Of a stretch of DNA of 64,000 nucleotides, positions 16,949-25,567 are shown piece after piece. Origin of the DNA: Coriobacteriia bacterium. GTDB taxonomy: Bacteria; Actinomycetota; Coriobacteriia; Coriobacteriales; QAMH01. The first letter of the stretch is position 1, and every line of letters starts with the position of its first letter. The stretch is taken from positions 62,001 to 126,000 of the forward strand of contig QAMH01000008.1 of NCBI GenBank assembly GCA_003149935.1, read 5' to 3'. Both the position numbers and the translations under genes were made by a program. The notes below the pieces were generated by a model. That model was not told the origin of the DNA. It saw only the letters and a program-made list of their open reading frames with translations, and did not search any database.

Positions 16949-17089
16949 TGGCAAGAAGGGGACAGACCCTTCGTTTCCAAGAGATCTCTCCATTTCGCAG
17001 CCTGACGGCTGCTTCAGTCGAGATGACAAACAGGGGTCTGTCCCCTTATCACCACTCGCAAACAAGGGTCTGTCCCCTTGTTGCCACCG
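16949..17089. repeat. Composite repeat (A-C-A-A), first copy
   Basis: Contains one inverted family A core (GGGGACAGACCC), then a 50-bp block running from AGAGATCTCTCCATTTCGCA to GTCGAGATGACAAACA (family C), then two direct family A cores. The same blocks in the opposite orientation lie at 20326-20486. It occupies the whole gap between the lipoprotein gene and the response regulator. Confidence 0.85.
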
Positions 17090-17092
17090 GGC

Positions 17093-18424
17093 CTATCGTT
17101 CGACGGGTTCCGTGGGGGCCGTGCTCGGCTGTGTCGTGGGATCGGCTGGATCCGGTGCAGGCGGAGCAGGCGTCTGGCCAGCGGGGATGGGCGTAATCGA
17201 GCGCAAGACAACCTGCGTCGCCCTTTCGGTGCCCTCGTACTTGTTGACGGTCGCGTAATTGTAGACGCGAGACACCTCGCCCGTGCACACCGAATAGTCG
17301 CCGTAATCCGTACAGCCATCAGGCGCGTTGACGACGAAGTACTTCTGCTCTTGCGTATCGATGAACACCGTGCGCGAGCTCGACTTCGCGAACAGCCAGC
17401 CATTGCAGATGCCCGGCGGCGTGAGTGACTGTCGCGCCAGGCGCAACCATGTATTCCCCGCTATCGGATAATACGTACCGACGTTTGCGATGCCTCCGCC
17501 GTAATCGTAGGACGCGGGAATCGTGAACGCGAAGGCGTTGTTCATGTAGATGGCATTTGACGGGCGAAACGAGTGCGGCATTACCTGGGACGCAACCACC
17601 GACCCAGAGCCTGCTGCAATCGCCGTGAGCTCGTAGTACACGCCGCTCGACGCCTTGGCCCTCGGCATGGCCGTGAGCACTTGCCCGCTTACGGAGAGAC
17701 CTCCGTTGAATCGGCCTTCCGAAGTGATCATGTCCGACGAACGCGAGCCACCCGTGGCAACGCGCAGGTACGAGTTTTCCGTCGTGCGCGGACCACCCTC
17801 GGCAGGCTGCACGATCCAGTACGCCGCCGTGCCGATGACGGCTATCTCGGGCGTATCGAATTCGACATTGCCCTCGTCGAGCTTGACGGGCTGGCCAGTT
17901 AACCTGCCATCGGAAATCGTGGCACAGTACACCATCCAGTCCGAGGTAAGGTAATTGCTTTCGACCCAGACGAGCAGCTCTTTGGATGCGCGCACGGCAA
18001 AGATGCTGTAGCCCATGTCATGATTGACGGCACGATCAAGCGCCGGCGTCATGGCACCGGTACCCAGATTGACGAGCGAGCAGGTCGACAGAGGCGAAGC
18101 CGTCTCGCCCGTAAGCAGCGCTGCCGCCGTCACGTCCTCGGATGCATAGAGCATCGTCCCCTTGGGGTACTGCGCAAGGTCCTTGATCTCGAAGTATCCC
18201 GTTGTGTCCTCGATTTCGGCAAAGGCATCGAGCGTGACAACGTCGTTAGTCGACACGTCGAGCGTGCTTGGCGTACCACTATCCGAATTACCCCCGCAAC
18301 CCGTCAACACCGCGGGCGCACCGAGCACCGTCGCGCAGGCAAGCGCGCCGCCGCCCAGGCGCAAGAACGCACGTCGTGACAGCTGCGGATTCTTGTTTGC
18401 GAGCGCGTCCCCGTCGTGACTCAT
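17093..18424 (-). CDS. Tat-exported lipoprotein, beta-propeller-like
   Basis: A 443-aa protein with a twin-arginine signal (SRRAFLRLGGGALACATVLG, residues 16-35) ending in the lipobox LTGC. It should be exported folded and anchored on the outer face of the membrane. The mature part is rich in Gly/Ser/Thr beta-strand-like repeats, and the C-terminus is a proline/threonine-rich tail. No enzymatic motif was recognised. Its start codon directly follows the TSCPD stop codon. A sensor or cell-surface role next to the two-component genes is possible but unproven. Confidence 0.75.
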   Translation of the reverse strand: MSHDGDALANKNPQLSRRAFLRLGGGALACATVLGAPAVLTGCGGNSDSGTPSTLDVSTNDVVTLDAFAEIEDTTGYFEIKDLAQYPKGTMLYASEDVTAAALLTGETASPLSTCSLVNLGTGAMTPALDRAVNHDMGYSIFAVRASKELLVWVESNYLTSDWMVYCATISDGRLTGQPVKLDEGNVEFDTPEIAVIGTAAYWIVQPAEGGPRTTENSYLRVATGGSRSSDMITSEGRFNGGLSVSGQVLTAMPRAKASSGVYYELTAIAAGSGSVVASQVMPHSFRPSNAIYMNNAFAFTIPASYDYGGGIANVGTYYPIAGNTWLRLARQSLTPPGICNGWLFAKSSSRTVFIDTQEQKYFVVNAPDGCTDYGDYSVCTGEVSRVYNYATVNKYEGTERATQVVLRSITPIPAGQTPAPPAPDPADPTTQPSTAPTEPVER

Positions 18425-18706
18425 CTACGCCTGCCGTTGCTCGATGGCCCAGGTGAGGGCACGGGAGAGTTGATCGGGACAGGATGTCGCCTTGCCACCA
18501 CATTGCGTGCCCGCGCAACGCTCGATGACCCAATCGGCGGGCATCCCCTCGATGAGCGAGCCGATGCCCTTGAGGTTGCCGTTGCAACCGCCGATGAACT
18601 CGACGTTGCGCACCTTGGAGTCATCGTCGAGGTCGAATTTGATGGCACGCGAGCACGTGCCGTGCGTACGATAGAGAAACTCCGGCTCCTGCGCTTGATT
18701 TTCCAT
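18425..18706 (-). CDS. TSCPD domain protein (TIGR03905 type)
   Basis: A 93-aa protein with the TSCPD pattern: THGTCSRAIKFDLDDDSKV, VEFIGGCNGNLKGI and CGGKATSCPDQLSRAL. The cysteines suggest metal or iron-sulphur binding. The family is widespread in anaerobes and also occurs fused to ribonucleotide reductases; its function is unknown. ATG 18706 was chosen for the AGGAG site 4-5 nt upstream. It lies 7 nt after purB. Confidence 0.85.
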   Translation of the reverse strand: MENQAQEPEFLYRTHGTCSRAIKFDLDDDSKVRNVEFIGGCNGNLKGIGSLIEGMPADWVIERCAGTQCGGKATSCPDQLSRALTWAIEQRQA

Positions 18707-18713
18707 AACTCTC

Positions 18714-20057
18714 CTAAAACTCCAGGCTCTTGAGCTTGTCGAAGATGACGTCCTTGTGACCCAGGAAGCTTTCCGGATCGAAGATGGCGTCGAGCTGCGC
18801 TTCCGTGAGCGGACAATCCGGATCGGCCTCAAGGTTCTCGCGGAAAGTCGGGCCGTCGATGGCTTGCTGGATATCGTCCCACACCTTCATGGCATTGCGC
18901 TGCACGATAACGTAGGCATCCTCGCGGGTCATACCCGTGTCGACGAGAGCGAGGATGACCTTCGAGCTGAAGATGAGACCACGCGTGCGCCACAGGTTGT
19001 GCAGGCTCTTGTTCACGTAGACGTTGAGGCCATCGAGCATCCACTGCATCTTCGAGAACATGTAGTCGAGTGCGGTAAAGCTGTCGGCGAGGACGACGCG
19101 CTCGGCACCGGAGTGCGATATATCGCGCTCGTACCAAAGTGCCACGTCGTCGAAGGCAACCTGAGCGTTTGCCTTGACCACACGGGCCAGGCCGCAGACG
19201 CGCTCGGCCGTGATGGGGTTGCGTTTGTGCGGCATCGCGCTTGAGCCCTTCTGGCCCTTGGTGAAGGGTTCCTCAGCCTCGATGACATCGGACTGTTGCA
19301 GCAGACGAATCTGCATGGCGATGGATTCGAGCGTGGAGGCGGTTACGGCAAGTGCGGACATGACCTGCGCATGACGATCACGCGCGATGACCTGCGTGGA
19401 AAGCGGGTCGGGCGTGAGGCCGAGCTTCTCGCAGACGTACTGCTCGACGAAGGGATCGATGTTGGAATAGGTGCCCACCGCTCCGCTGATGGCGCCGGTG
19501 GCTGCAACCTCACGGGCCTGCTGCAGGCGCGTCTCGGCGCGCTTGAGGGCCCAGGCCCAGCTGCCGAACTTCATGCCGAAGGTCATGGGCTCGGCATGGA
19601 TGCCGTGTGTGCGGCCCACGCAGATGGCGTCCTCGAACTCGAACGCGCGACGCTTGCAGGTCTCGCCCAGGCGCTTCACGTCGGCGATGATGATGTCGAG
19701 AGCCTGCGTGACCTGGTAGCTCAACGCAGTATCGCCAAGGTCGGAGCTCGTCATGCCGTAGTGCACCCAGCGACTTGGCTTGGGCTCGCCTTCGGGCACA
19801 TCGGCATCGATGTAATTCGCCATGACGGTCGTGAAGGCGATGACGTCATGGTTGGTGACCTTCTCGATCTCGTCGATCTCGGGCACGGTGAAATCGGCAT
19901 GCGCGCGAATCCACGCGGCCTCCTCGGCGGTGATGCCGCACTGCCCCAGCTCGGCCTGCGCTTCGCAAGCGAGGACCTCGATCTCCTTCCAAACGTCGAA
20001 CTTATTCTCGAGAGACCAGATGTGTCCCATTTCGGGCAGCGTATAGCGCTCGATCAT
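18714..20057 (-). CDS. purB: Adenylosuccinate lyase
   Basis: Catalyses two fumarate-releasing steps of purine synthesis (SAICAR to AICAR, adenylosuccinate to AMP). The 447-aa protein carries the family signature SSAMPHKRNPITAE and the active-site region GRTHGIHAEP. ATG 20057 was chosen for AAAGGAA upstream; the longer frame would add 56 unlikely residues. purC lies 4 kb away in the same direction. Confidence 0.96.
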   Translation of the reverse strand: MIERYTLPEMGHIWSLENKFDVWKEIEVLACEAQAELGQCGITAEEAAWIRAHADFTVPEIDEIEKVTNHDVIAFTTVMANYIDADVPEGEPKPSRWVHYGMTSSDLGDTALSYQVTQALDIIIADVKRLGETCKRRAFEFEDAICVGRTHGIHAEPMTFGMKFGSWAWALKRAETRLQQAREVAATGAISGAVGTYSNIDPFVEQYVCEKLGLTPDPLSTQVIARDRHAQVMSALAVTASTLESIAMQIRLLQQSDVIEAEEPFTKGQKGSSAMPHKRNPITAERVCGLARVVKANAQVAFDDVALWYERDISHSGAERVVLADSFTALDYMFSKMQWMLDGLNVYVNKSLHNLWRTRGLIFSSKVILALVDTGMTREDAYVIVQRNAMKVWDDIQQAIDGPTFRENLEADPDCPLTEAQLDAIFDPESFLGHKDVIFDKLKSLEF

Positions 20058-20325
20058 CCCATGATTCCTTTCGCGTGGCTTGTTGGTGCGCTCTATTGTA
20101 TTGGTCTTTTGCCGCTTTGTGCGAAAGAGCATCAAAACGTCAACTCGGCGAAGAGGCAGCCGGGGACGAACGTCGGAAGCACCATGCCCAAAAGTCGGCG
20201 CCCCTGACCGCCCCGCGCCAAACATGCGGGCCCGCTGACCGCATATTGCCCGAAAACTCCGCGTCCTGACCGCCCCGCGCGGTCACCGAGGGGCGATTTT
20301 TGGCGCAGAGACCGGAAAACTGGGC
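20058..20325. other. Gene-free stretch upstream of purB
   Basis: About 270 bp with no credible gene. It holds two copies of CTGACCGCCCCGCGC (near 20206 and 20269), related GGGCCCGCTGACCGC and CGGTCACCGAGG segments, and a purB promoter region of ordinary composition. The CTGACCGC copies may be another short repeat family. Confidence 0.5.
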
Positions 20326-20486
20326 ATGCGGGGGACAGACCCTTGGGAAATTTGGGCATGCGGACCCTTCGGCATGCGGGGGACAGACCCTTGTTTGTCA
20401 TCTCGACTGGAGCAGCCGTCAGGCTGCGAAATGGAGAGATCTCTCAAGATTTCTCGACTCCGCTTCGCTCGAAATGACAAAAGGGG
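20326..20486. repeat. Composite repeat (A-A-C-B), second copy
   Basis: Two family A cores (GGGGGACAGACCC, each preceded by GGGCATGCG or GGCATGCG), then family C (TGTTTGTCATCTCGACTGGA onward) and then family B (AGATTTCTCGACTCCGCTTC). Families A and C are shared with 16949-17089 in inverse orientation. Confidence 0.85.
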
Positions 20487-20549
20487 TGCGGCCTTTTCTC
20501 GATGCCCTCGTAGAATTGCCCGAGATTATCGGTAAGGCCGCTTGTCGCG

Positions 20550-21059
20550 TTATGCGCGGTTTGCCAGCGCGTTTTGTGCTGCCTGCGCGGCGGCGCCCAT
20601 CACGAAGGTACAGGGGACGTCGAGGGGGATGTCCTCGTGGATGATCTCCTTGCAGATGATGGACGAGCGGTCTTCACCCAGCAAGGTGACAAGTTGATCC
20701 ATGAAGTCCTGATGCAACGCGTTTACGGCTTCGTTCGTTTCCTTCGTCGACCAATGGTCCAGGTCAGGATCGCTCGAGAAGTAGCTGATGATCAAATCGG
20801 CAGCCAGCAGCGCACCGCACACTCGCTTGTTCGCGGCAATGCCCACGCTCAGGCCCTCGGACAACCGGTACAGGTCCTCCTCGTCCATGCCGAGCTCGTC
20901 CGCAAACGAGCACAGCACCGCCTGGGCGCAGTTGTGCGTGCGCGCCTTGTGGTACGTGATGGTCTTGCGCGCCTTGCTGTCCTCGTCGAAGGCCTGCGCC
21001 GCCTCCTCCCACACGTCGGTTTTGGGCTCGTAGAGCGCGGGCTTGTCCGAACCGGTCAT
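20550..21059 (-). CDS. C_GCAxxG_C_C family redox protein
   Basis: A protein of about 169 aa with the family cysteine pattern: HNCAQAVLCSFADELG near residue 43, then RVCGALLAADLI, then CKEII and VPCTFV. The family probably binds an iron-sulphur cluster or haem and is common in strict anaerobes; the exact role is unknown. ATG 21059 has AGGAG 9 nt upstream; ATG 21065, only 3 nt from it, is also possible. Divergent from the radical SAM gene. Confidence 0.8.
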   Translation of the reverse strand: MTGSDKPALYEPKTDVWEEAAQAFDEDSKARKTITYHKARTHNCAQAVLCSFADELGMDEEDLYRLSEGLSVGIAANKRVCGALLAADLIISYFSSDPDLDHWSTKETNEAVNALHQDFMDQLVTLLGEDRSSIICKEIIHEDIPLDVPCTFVMGAAAQAAQNALANRA

Positions 21060-21135
21060 CGTCATTCACTCCTCTTGCGACGCACGCTCCCGGACGCCCC
21101 GAAAGACAAAGCCATCGAGCTATAAGGTGAACGCG

Positions 21136-21164
21136 TCTATTATAAGATATATACATATAATAGA
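21136..21164. promoter_or_regulatory. AT-rich inverted repeat between divergent genes
   Basis: Perfect 9-bp inverted repeat TCTATTATA/TATAATAGA with an 11-bp AT-rich spacer, between the redox gene (minus) and the radical SAM gene (plus). It contains -10-like hexamers on both strands. Probably a shared promoter/operator. Confidence 0.55.
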
Positions 21165-21269
21165 TGAGCCAGATGGAACAGGAAGCGTCTTTGGGCGAAC
21201 GGCATTCGCCCGGCGCGCGACCACGCGTCCAGACGCATGTGTATAATGCCCCTGACCAAGGAGGATAAC

Positions 21270-22259
21270 GTGGACAGTCACATATCGCACATCATCAATC
21301 GCGCGCTCGACGGAGCGCTCATCACGCGCGACGAAGTCGTTGACCTGCTCAGCGTGGAGCATGGAACCATCGAGGCGGCCGCCATCCAAATCGCTGGAAG
21401 ACGGCTGACAAAAGAACTCTGCGACGGCGAAGCCGAGATACACGGCCATATCGGCCTGGACGCCACCCCCTGCCCCAACGACTGCAAGTTCTGCAGCTTT
21501 GCCGCATCGGCCCGCATCTTCAGGGGACGAAACGAGTTTACGACAGAGGAAGTCGTCGCTAACGCCCGCGACTTTGCGCAAGCGGGCATCAACGCCATCT
21601 ACCTCGTCACCACCGAAACCTACGACAAGGAGAAGTTCCTCGAGATGGGAGCCGCGGTCAAGCGCGAAATCGGCGATATCTCGCTCGTGGCAAACGTGCC
21701 CGATTTCGATTACGACTACGCCGTCGAGCTCAAGAAAACCGGCTTTACCGGCTGCTACCACGTGATACGCTTTGGCGAGGGCGTCTACACGCGTTGCTCG
21801 GTCGAGAACCGTCACAAGACCATGCGCGCGGCAAAGGAGGCGGGTCTGGCGCTCGGCAACTGCATCGACCCCATCGGCCCAGAACATACCCCCGACGAAA
21901 TCGCCGACCTCGTCATGATCGCACGCGAGTACGAGGTGGCATTTAGCGGGGCGATGCGTCGTAACACCATCCCGAATTCGGTGTTTTCGGAATACGGCAA
22001 CATCCCCTACACACGCCTTGCCGATTACGTGGGTGCCGTGGCCCTTGCCACGGGTACCGGTATTCCCGGCAACTGCACCCATGAACCGAGTCCCCTCACC
22101 GTACAGGGAGGCGCCAACATCATCTGGGCCGAACGCGGATCATCGCCACGTGACGTGAGCATGGAGAACACGCGTGGTCTCGACGTGGGACAATGCCGCG
22201 ACATATACAAGGAAACGGAATGGCCCGTACACGAGGGACCATCCCGTTTCTACAGCTGA
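21270..22259 (+). CDS. Radical SAM enzyme, biotin synthase-like
   Basis: A 329-aa radical SAM protein of the BioB/HydE-like group. The cluster motif CPNDCKFC (CxxxCxxC) is near residue 67, followed by the partial TIM barrel (NAIYLVTTETYD, GYHVIRFGEG-like and GNCIDPIGPEHT segments). It generates a 5'-deoxyadenosyl radical; substrate unknown. The GTG start at 21270 follows AAGGAGG by 6 nt, better than upstream ATGs. It converges on a second, related radical SAM gene 25 nt downstream. Confidence 0.85.
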   Translation: MDSHISHIINRALDGALITRDEVVDLLSVEHGTIEAAAIQIAGRRLTKELCDGEAEIHGHIGLDATPCPNDCKFCSFAASARIFRGRNEFTTEEVVANARDFAQAGINAIYLVTTETYDKEKFLEMGAAVKREIGDISLVANVPDFDYDYAVELKKTGFTGCYHVIRFGEGVYTRCSVENRHKTMRAAKEAGLALGNCIDPIGPEHTPDEIADLVMIAREYEVAFSGAMRRNTIPNSVFSEYGNIPYTRLADYVGAVALATGTGIPGNCTHEPSPLTVQGGANIIWAERGSSPRDVSMENTRGLDVGQCRDIYKETEWPVHEGPSRFYS

Positions 22260-22284
22260 TAGGTTTGCGGAGAACGCCGCGCAG

Positions 22285-23400
22285 CTAAGATCGTCTTCCG
22301 CAGCAGCAGCCGGCACCGGCGTTTTCGGTCGGGTCGGGCATGATGTAATCGGAAGGGTCGCCCACCTTCCACCACTGCTTACCGTCAACGGGAAAGCGTG
22401 GGTCGGGGTTTTCGGGGCGGCAGACGAAGCCAGCCTCCTCGATGAGCGCCTTGGCCTCCTCGACGGTGAAGCCCCGCCACACATCCTCGTTGAACGTGGT
22501 GTCACGCGGATTGGCGCCGCGCTCCACGGTGAAGTTGCTGCCACCGGCATAGAGCGCGGCGGGCGTCGCTGGATGCATGCCGCAGCTATGCACCTTGGTA
22601 CCCACGCACAGGCGCAGCGTGGCCAGCAGGTGCAGCATGCGCTCCTCGCTGATCGGCTCCATTCCCTCGAACGGCGTGCCCGGCACGTTGACACGTGCCA
22701 TCACGCTCATGGCATAGGGATGATGAGCCAGGTTCTCGAGGATGCGATCGGCAATCTCCTCGTTCGTGTGCTCGATGCCGAGCGGCTCGATGCAGGTAAG
22801 CCAGCGCAGCGGCGAGTTGCTGATTGCATCGACGGTCTTCCAGCGCAGGTCCACGTCAAACGGCGTGTCGATGCCCTCGCGCATGCGAATGACATGGTAC
22901 GCGCTCGTAGCGCCGGCCTGATAGGCCGCCTCGGCCATGGCGGGACTCATCTCGCCCACGTTGAGGTTGATGAGGTAGCTTCCCGGCACTTGCTCGCGGA
23001 TGTCGGCCAGCCACTCGGACAGCACGTTCAGGTCGTAGAACTCGGTCGAGCGCAAGGTGATGGTGGTGACGCCCGCCTCGACGTAAGCGCGCACGAGCTC
23101 GATAATCTCCTCCTTGGAGTAGATGACGTCCTCCTCGATAAGGCCCCACTCGGTGCCGAAGGAGCAGAACTTGCAGTTCATGTCACAGCTGCACAGATCG
23201 ACGCCGATGGCCCCGGAAATGGAGGCACTGTTGCCCGTGGCGATGTGCGCAAGGGCTGCGGCGCGTTCTTTGAGGTAGGCGACTTCTTCGGAGCTGGGGT
23301 CGAGCTCCAGCAGGCCGATGATGACGTCGCGCGGCTGCGAGGCGCCGCGGACGCCTTCGTCGTAGACTTTGTCGATGAGCTCTTTGACCTTATCGTTCAT
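22285..23400 (-). CDS. Radical SAM enzyme, biotin synthase-like (second)
   Basis: A 371-aa paralogue-like radical SAM protein. The cluster motif CDMNCKFCSF is near residue 73, and YHVIRMREGIDTPFDV and TCIEPLGIEHT parallel motifs in the plus-strand gene. The C-terminus ends with a cysteine cluster, GAGCCCGRRS, that could hold an extra metal site. ATG 23400 was chosen for AAGGG upstream. The first reading-frame residues before it are not supported by a ribosome site. Substrate unknown. Confidence 0.85.
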   Translation of the reverse strand: MNDKVKELIDKVYDEGVRGASQPRDVIIGLLELDPSSEEVAYLKERAAALAHIATGNSASISGAIGVDLCSCDMNCKFCSFGTEWGLIEEDVIYSKEEIIELVRAYVEAGVTTITLRSTEFYDLNVLSEWLADIREQVPGSYLINLNVGEMSPAMAEAAYQAGATSAYHVIRMREGIDTPFDVDLRWKTVDAISNSPLRWLTCIEPLGIEHTNEEIADRILENLAHHPYAMSVMARVNVPGTPFEGMEPISEERMLHLLATLRLCVGTKVHSCGMHPATPAALYAGGSNFTVERGANPRDTTFNEDVWRGFTVEEAKALIEEAGFVCRPENPDPRFPVDGKQWWKVGDPSDYIMPDPTENAGAGCCCGRRS

Positions 23401-23447
23401 GTCGATCCCTTCGTTCTTTGCTTCTAACGGTATGCCCGTACGCAATT

Positions 23448-23645
23448 GTGCGCAAGGGTCTGTCCCCTTATTGCCCGAGCGCCACGTGCGGAGATTTCTC
23501 GACTCGCTTCGCTCGCTCGAAATGACAATTGGGGGTCTGTCCCCTTATTGCCACCTGCGGCGATTGGGGGTCTGTCCCCTTATTGCCACCTGCGGCGATT
23601 AGGGGTCTGTCCCCCAGGAACCAAGGGGTCTGTCCCCCGGGAACC
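23448..23645. repeat. Family A repeat cluster (5 copies) with one family B
   Basis: Five direct copies of the GGGTCTGTCCCC core at about 23455, 23533, 23569, 23602 and 23626. Two are followed by TTATTGCCACCTGCGGCGAT. A family B copy lies at about 23491. It fills the gap between the ABC permease stop codon and the second radical SAM gene. Confidence 0.9.
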
Positions 23646-23654
23646 GCCAGCCTC

Positions 23655-24581
23655 CTAATGCCAGGTGGTGAACCGCTTCTGCAGCCAGCCCGAGAAGTAG
23701 TTGAGCACCGTGACCGTCATGCCGCAGGTGATGATGCCGGCGTAGATGTTGGCGTAGTTCGCGAACACGTTGGCATTGGAGATCCAGTACCCGATGCCGG
23801 ATTTGGCGCCGAAGCTCTCGGCATACATGAGCATGAGGAATCCCGTGGTGAGCGACACGCGCAGTCCCTTGAGGATGTCGGGAATGATATACGGGATGAT
23901 GACCTTCATGATCATCGTGGTCGTATTGACCATGAGCACGCGGGTGTTGTCCACGATCGCCGCCGGCAGCGAGCCCACGCGCAAGATCATGCTCAGGAAC
24001 TGCGGCCAGAACACGCCGATGAGGATGACCATGATGGCCGCCCAGCGATACGTCGGCATGATGATGACGAGAAACGGCGTGAACACGACCGACGGAATCG
24101 GCGCAAACACGTTGGCAATGGGATAGAAGATCGCGCGCAGGCGCGGAATCCATCCGCAGATGATGCCCAGGATGACGCCCAGGACCGTACCCAGGATATA
24201 ACCGCTGAGCAGGAGCTCCAACGAGGACACCACGTTCATGGCAAGCTCCCCGCTATATTCCACGAAGACGTTGAACACGTTTTCGGGCGAGGGAATGAGC
24301 ACGTTGTGCGCGATGCCCAGCTTGGGTCCGACCAGCTCCCAGGCGATGAATATCACCCATACGATCAAGATGATGTCGGACGACCCTTCGGGCATGGGGT
24401 CTTTGCGGCGTCCCAGAACCAGGGCGAGCAGGTAGAGGAACTCAATACAGCAGATTGCGATGATCTCGCCGGTCACGGGCGCGACGTTGGTGCGCGTGTT
24501 GGGCATGAGGAAGATGATCCCCAACAAGGCGAGCAGCAGCACGTGGGAGATGACCAGGTGCGTCTTGATCTTTCTCGGCAT
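23655..24581 (-). CDS. ABC transporter permease (TauC/SsuC-like)
   Basis: A 308-aa integral membrane permease of the BPD_transp_1 family. It has an N-terminal pair of helices (about 10-28 and 40-57), then about six helices in the transport domain with the EAA-like loop near GSLPAAIVDNTRVLM. The family imports sulfonates, nitrate, thiamine precursors or other small anions and heterocycles. It follows the ATPase gene directly and is the last gene of the operon. Confidence 0.88.
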   Translation of the reverse strand: MPRKIKTHLVISHVLLLALLGIIFLMPNTRTNVAPVTGEIIAICCIEFLYLLALVLGRRKDPMPEGSSDIILIVWVIFIAWELVGPKLGIAHNVLIPSPENVFNVFVEYSGELAMNVVSSLELLLSGYILGTVLGVILGIICGWIPRLRAIFYPIANVFAPIPSVVFTPFLVIIMPTYRWAAIMVILIGVFWPQFLSMILRVGSLPAAIVDNTRVLMVNTTTMIMKVIIPYIIPDILKGLRVSLTTGFLMLMYAESFGAKSGIGYWISNANVFANYANIYAGIITCGMTVTVLNYFSGWLQKRFTTWH

Positions 24582-25463
24582 CTATATCACATCCTCGTAA
24601 ACGCGCTCGCGGTCGGCCTGGTCGAGCTTGGTCTCCTCGGCGGCGTAGAAGAGCTCCATGAGATACGCGCGACGTTCCTTGTACACGTCACTCTCGAAGA
24701 AGGCCTCAGGATCGCGCGGCCGTGGGATGTCCAGCGTGAACTCGTCGATGAAGCGCCCGCCGCTCATGAACACGACGCGGTCGGCCAAAAGCAACGCCTC
24801 CTCGACGTCATGGGTGACGAAGATGGCCGTCTTGCGCGACGCGTCCGACATCCACAGCCCCTCCATAAGGCCCTGCAACTCACGTCGGGTCTTGATGTCG
24901 AGGGCGCCAAAAGGCTCGTCGAACAGCAGGATTTCGGTATCCATGGCAAGCGCGCGGGCAATGGCCACGCGCTGCTGCATGCCACCGGAAAGCTGGTAGG
25001 GGTAGAGGTCGGCCGCCTTTGTCATGTTGACTTTGGCAAGGTACTCGTCGGCGATTTCGGCTATGCGCGCCTTCGTGAGGTCGCGCCCGAGCTCGACTGC
25101 AGCCTGGTGAATGCCGAACTCGACGTTTTGCTTCGCCTTCATCCAAGGAAAGATCGCGTAGTTCTGGAAAACGACGGAGCGATTCATGCCAGGGCCGTCG
25201 AGTGGCTCGTCGCCGATGAAGATCTTGCCGCCCAGGGGCTTTTGCAATCCGGCGAGGATGCGCAGCGTGGTTGACTTGCCACAGCCCGAATGCCCGACCA
25301 GGCACAGGAACTCGCCGTCCTTGACGTGCAGGTTCAGATGCTTGAGGACGAGATCTTCCTCGGGTATGTCCTCGACGCTCACGTGACGGTGCTTGCGCGT
25401 CTTGAACTTGTCCACCTCGTCGGGATAGGCGTAGGACACGTCAATCATTTCGAGCGAGCTCAT
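24582..25463 (-). CDS. ABC transporter ATP-binding protein (TauB/SsuB-like)
   Basis: A 293-aa ATPase with Walker A VGHSGCGKSTT, Q-loop VVFQNYAIFPW, ABC signature LSGGMQQRVAIARAL, Walker B ILLFDEPFGALD and switch histidine FVTHDVEEALLLADRV. ATG 25463 was chosen because of GGAGGTGACG directly upstream. It drives the adjacent permease. Confidence 0.92.
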   Translation of the reverse strand: MSSLEMIDVSYAYPDEVDKFKTRKHRHVSVEDIPEEDLVLKHLNLHVKDGEFLCLVGHSGCGKSTTLRILAGLQKPLGGKIFIGDEPLDGPGMNRSVVFQNYAIFPWMKAKQNVEFGIHQAAVELGRDLTKARIAEIADEYLAKVNMTKAADLYPYQLSGGMQQRVAIARALAMDTEILLFDEPFGALDIKTRRELQGLMEGLWMSDASRKTAIFVTHDVEEALLLADRVVFMSGGRFIDEFTLDIPRPRDPEAFFESDVYKERRAYLMELFYAAEETKLDQADRERVYEDVI

Positions 25464-25499
25464 CGTCACCTCCATCTTCTTGGTTCGCATGCGTATGGG

Positions 25500-25532
25500 A
25501 AGGACGGCCCCGCACGAGGCAGGGCCGTCCTT
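25500..25532 (-). promoter_or_regulatory. Intercistronic stem-loop between binding protein and ATPase genes
   Basis: Arms AAGGACGGCCC and GGGCCGTCCTT pair perfectly (11 bp) around an 11-nt loop. It lies 35 nt after the binding protein stop codon and before the ATPase start. No U-tract follows on the minus strand, so partial termination or mRNA stabilisation is more likely than full termination. Confidence 0.55.
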
Positions 25533-25567
25533 GGGAGGCCATCCTTATGGTCAGGCCGCGATCAATC

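Noticed and set aside
16880..17065. N-terminal extension of the response regulator to 305 aa
   Set aside because: The added residues (KGTDP, GSVPFLPP) are translated dispersed repeats, and a GTG with a perfect ribosome site lies at the start of the receiver domain.
23448..23645. Possible CRISPR array
   Set aside because: The repeats are short and variable, spacers are unequal and partly repeat-derived, the units occur all over the window in both orientations, and no cas genes are present.
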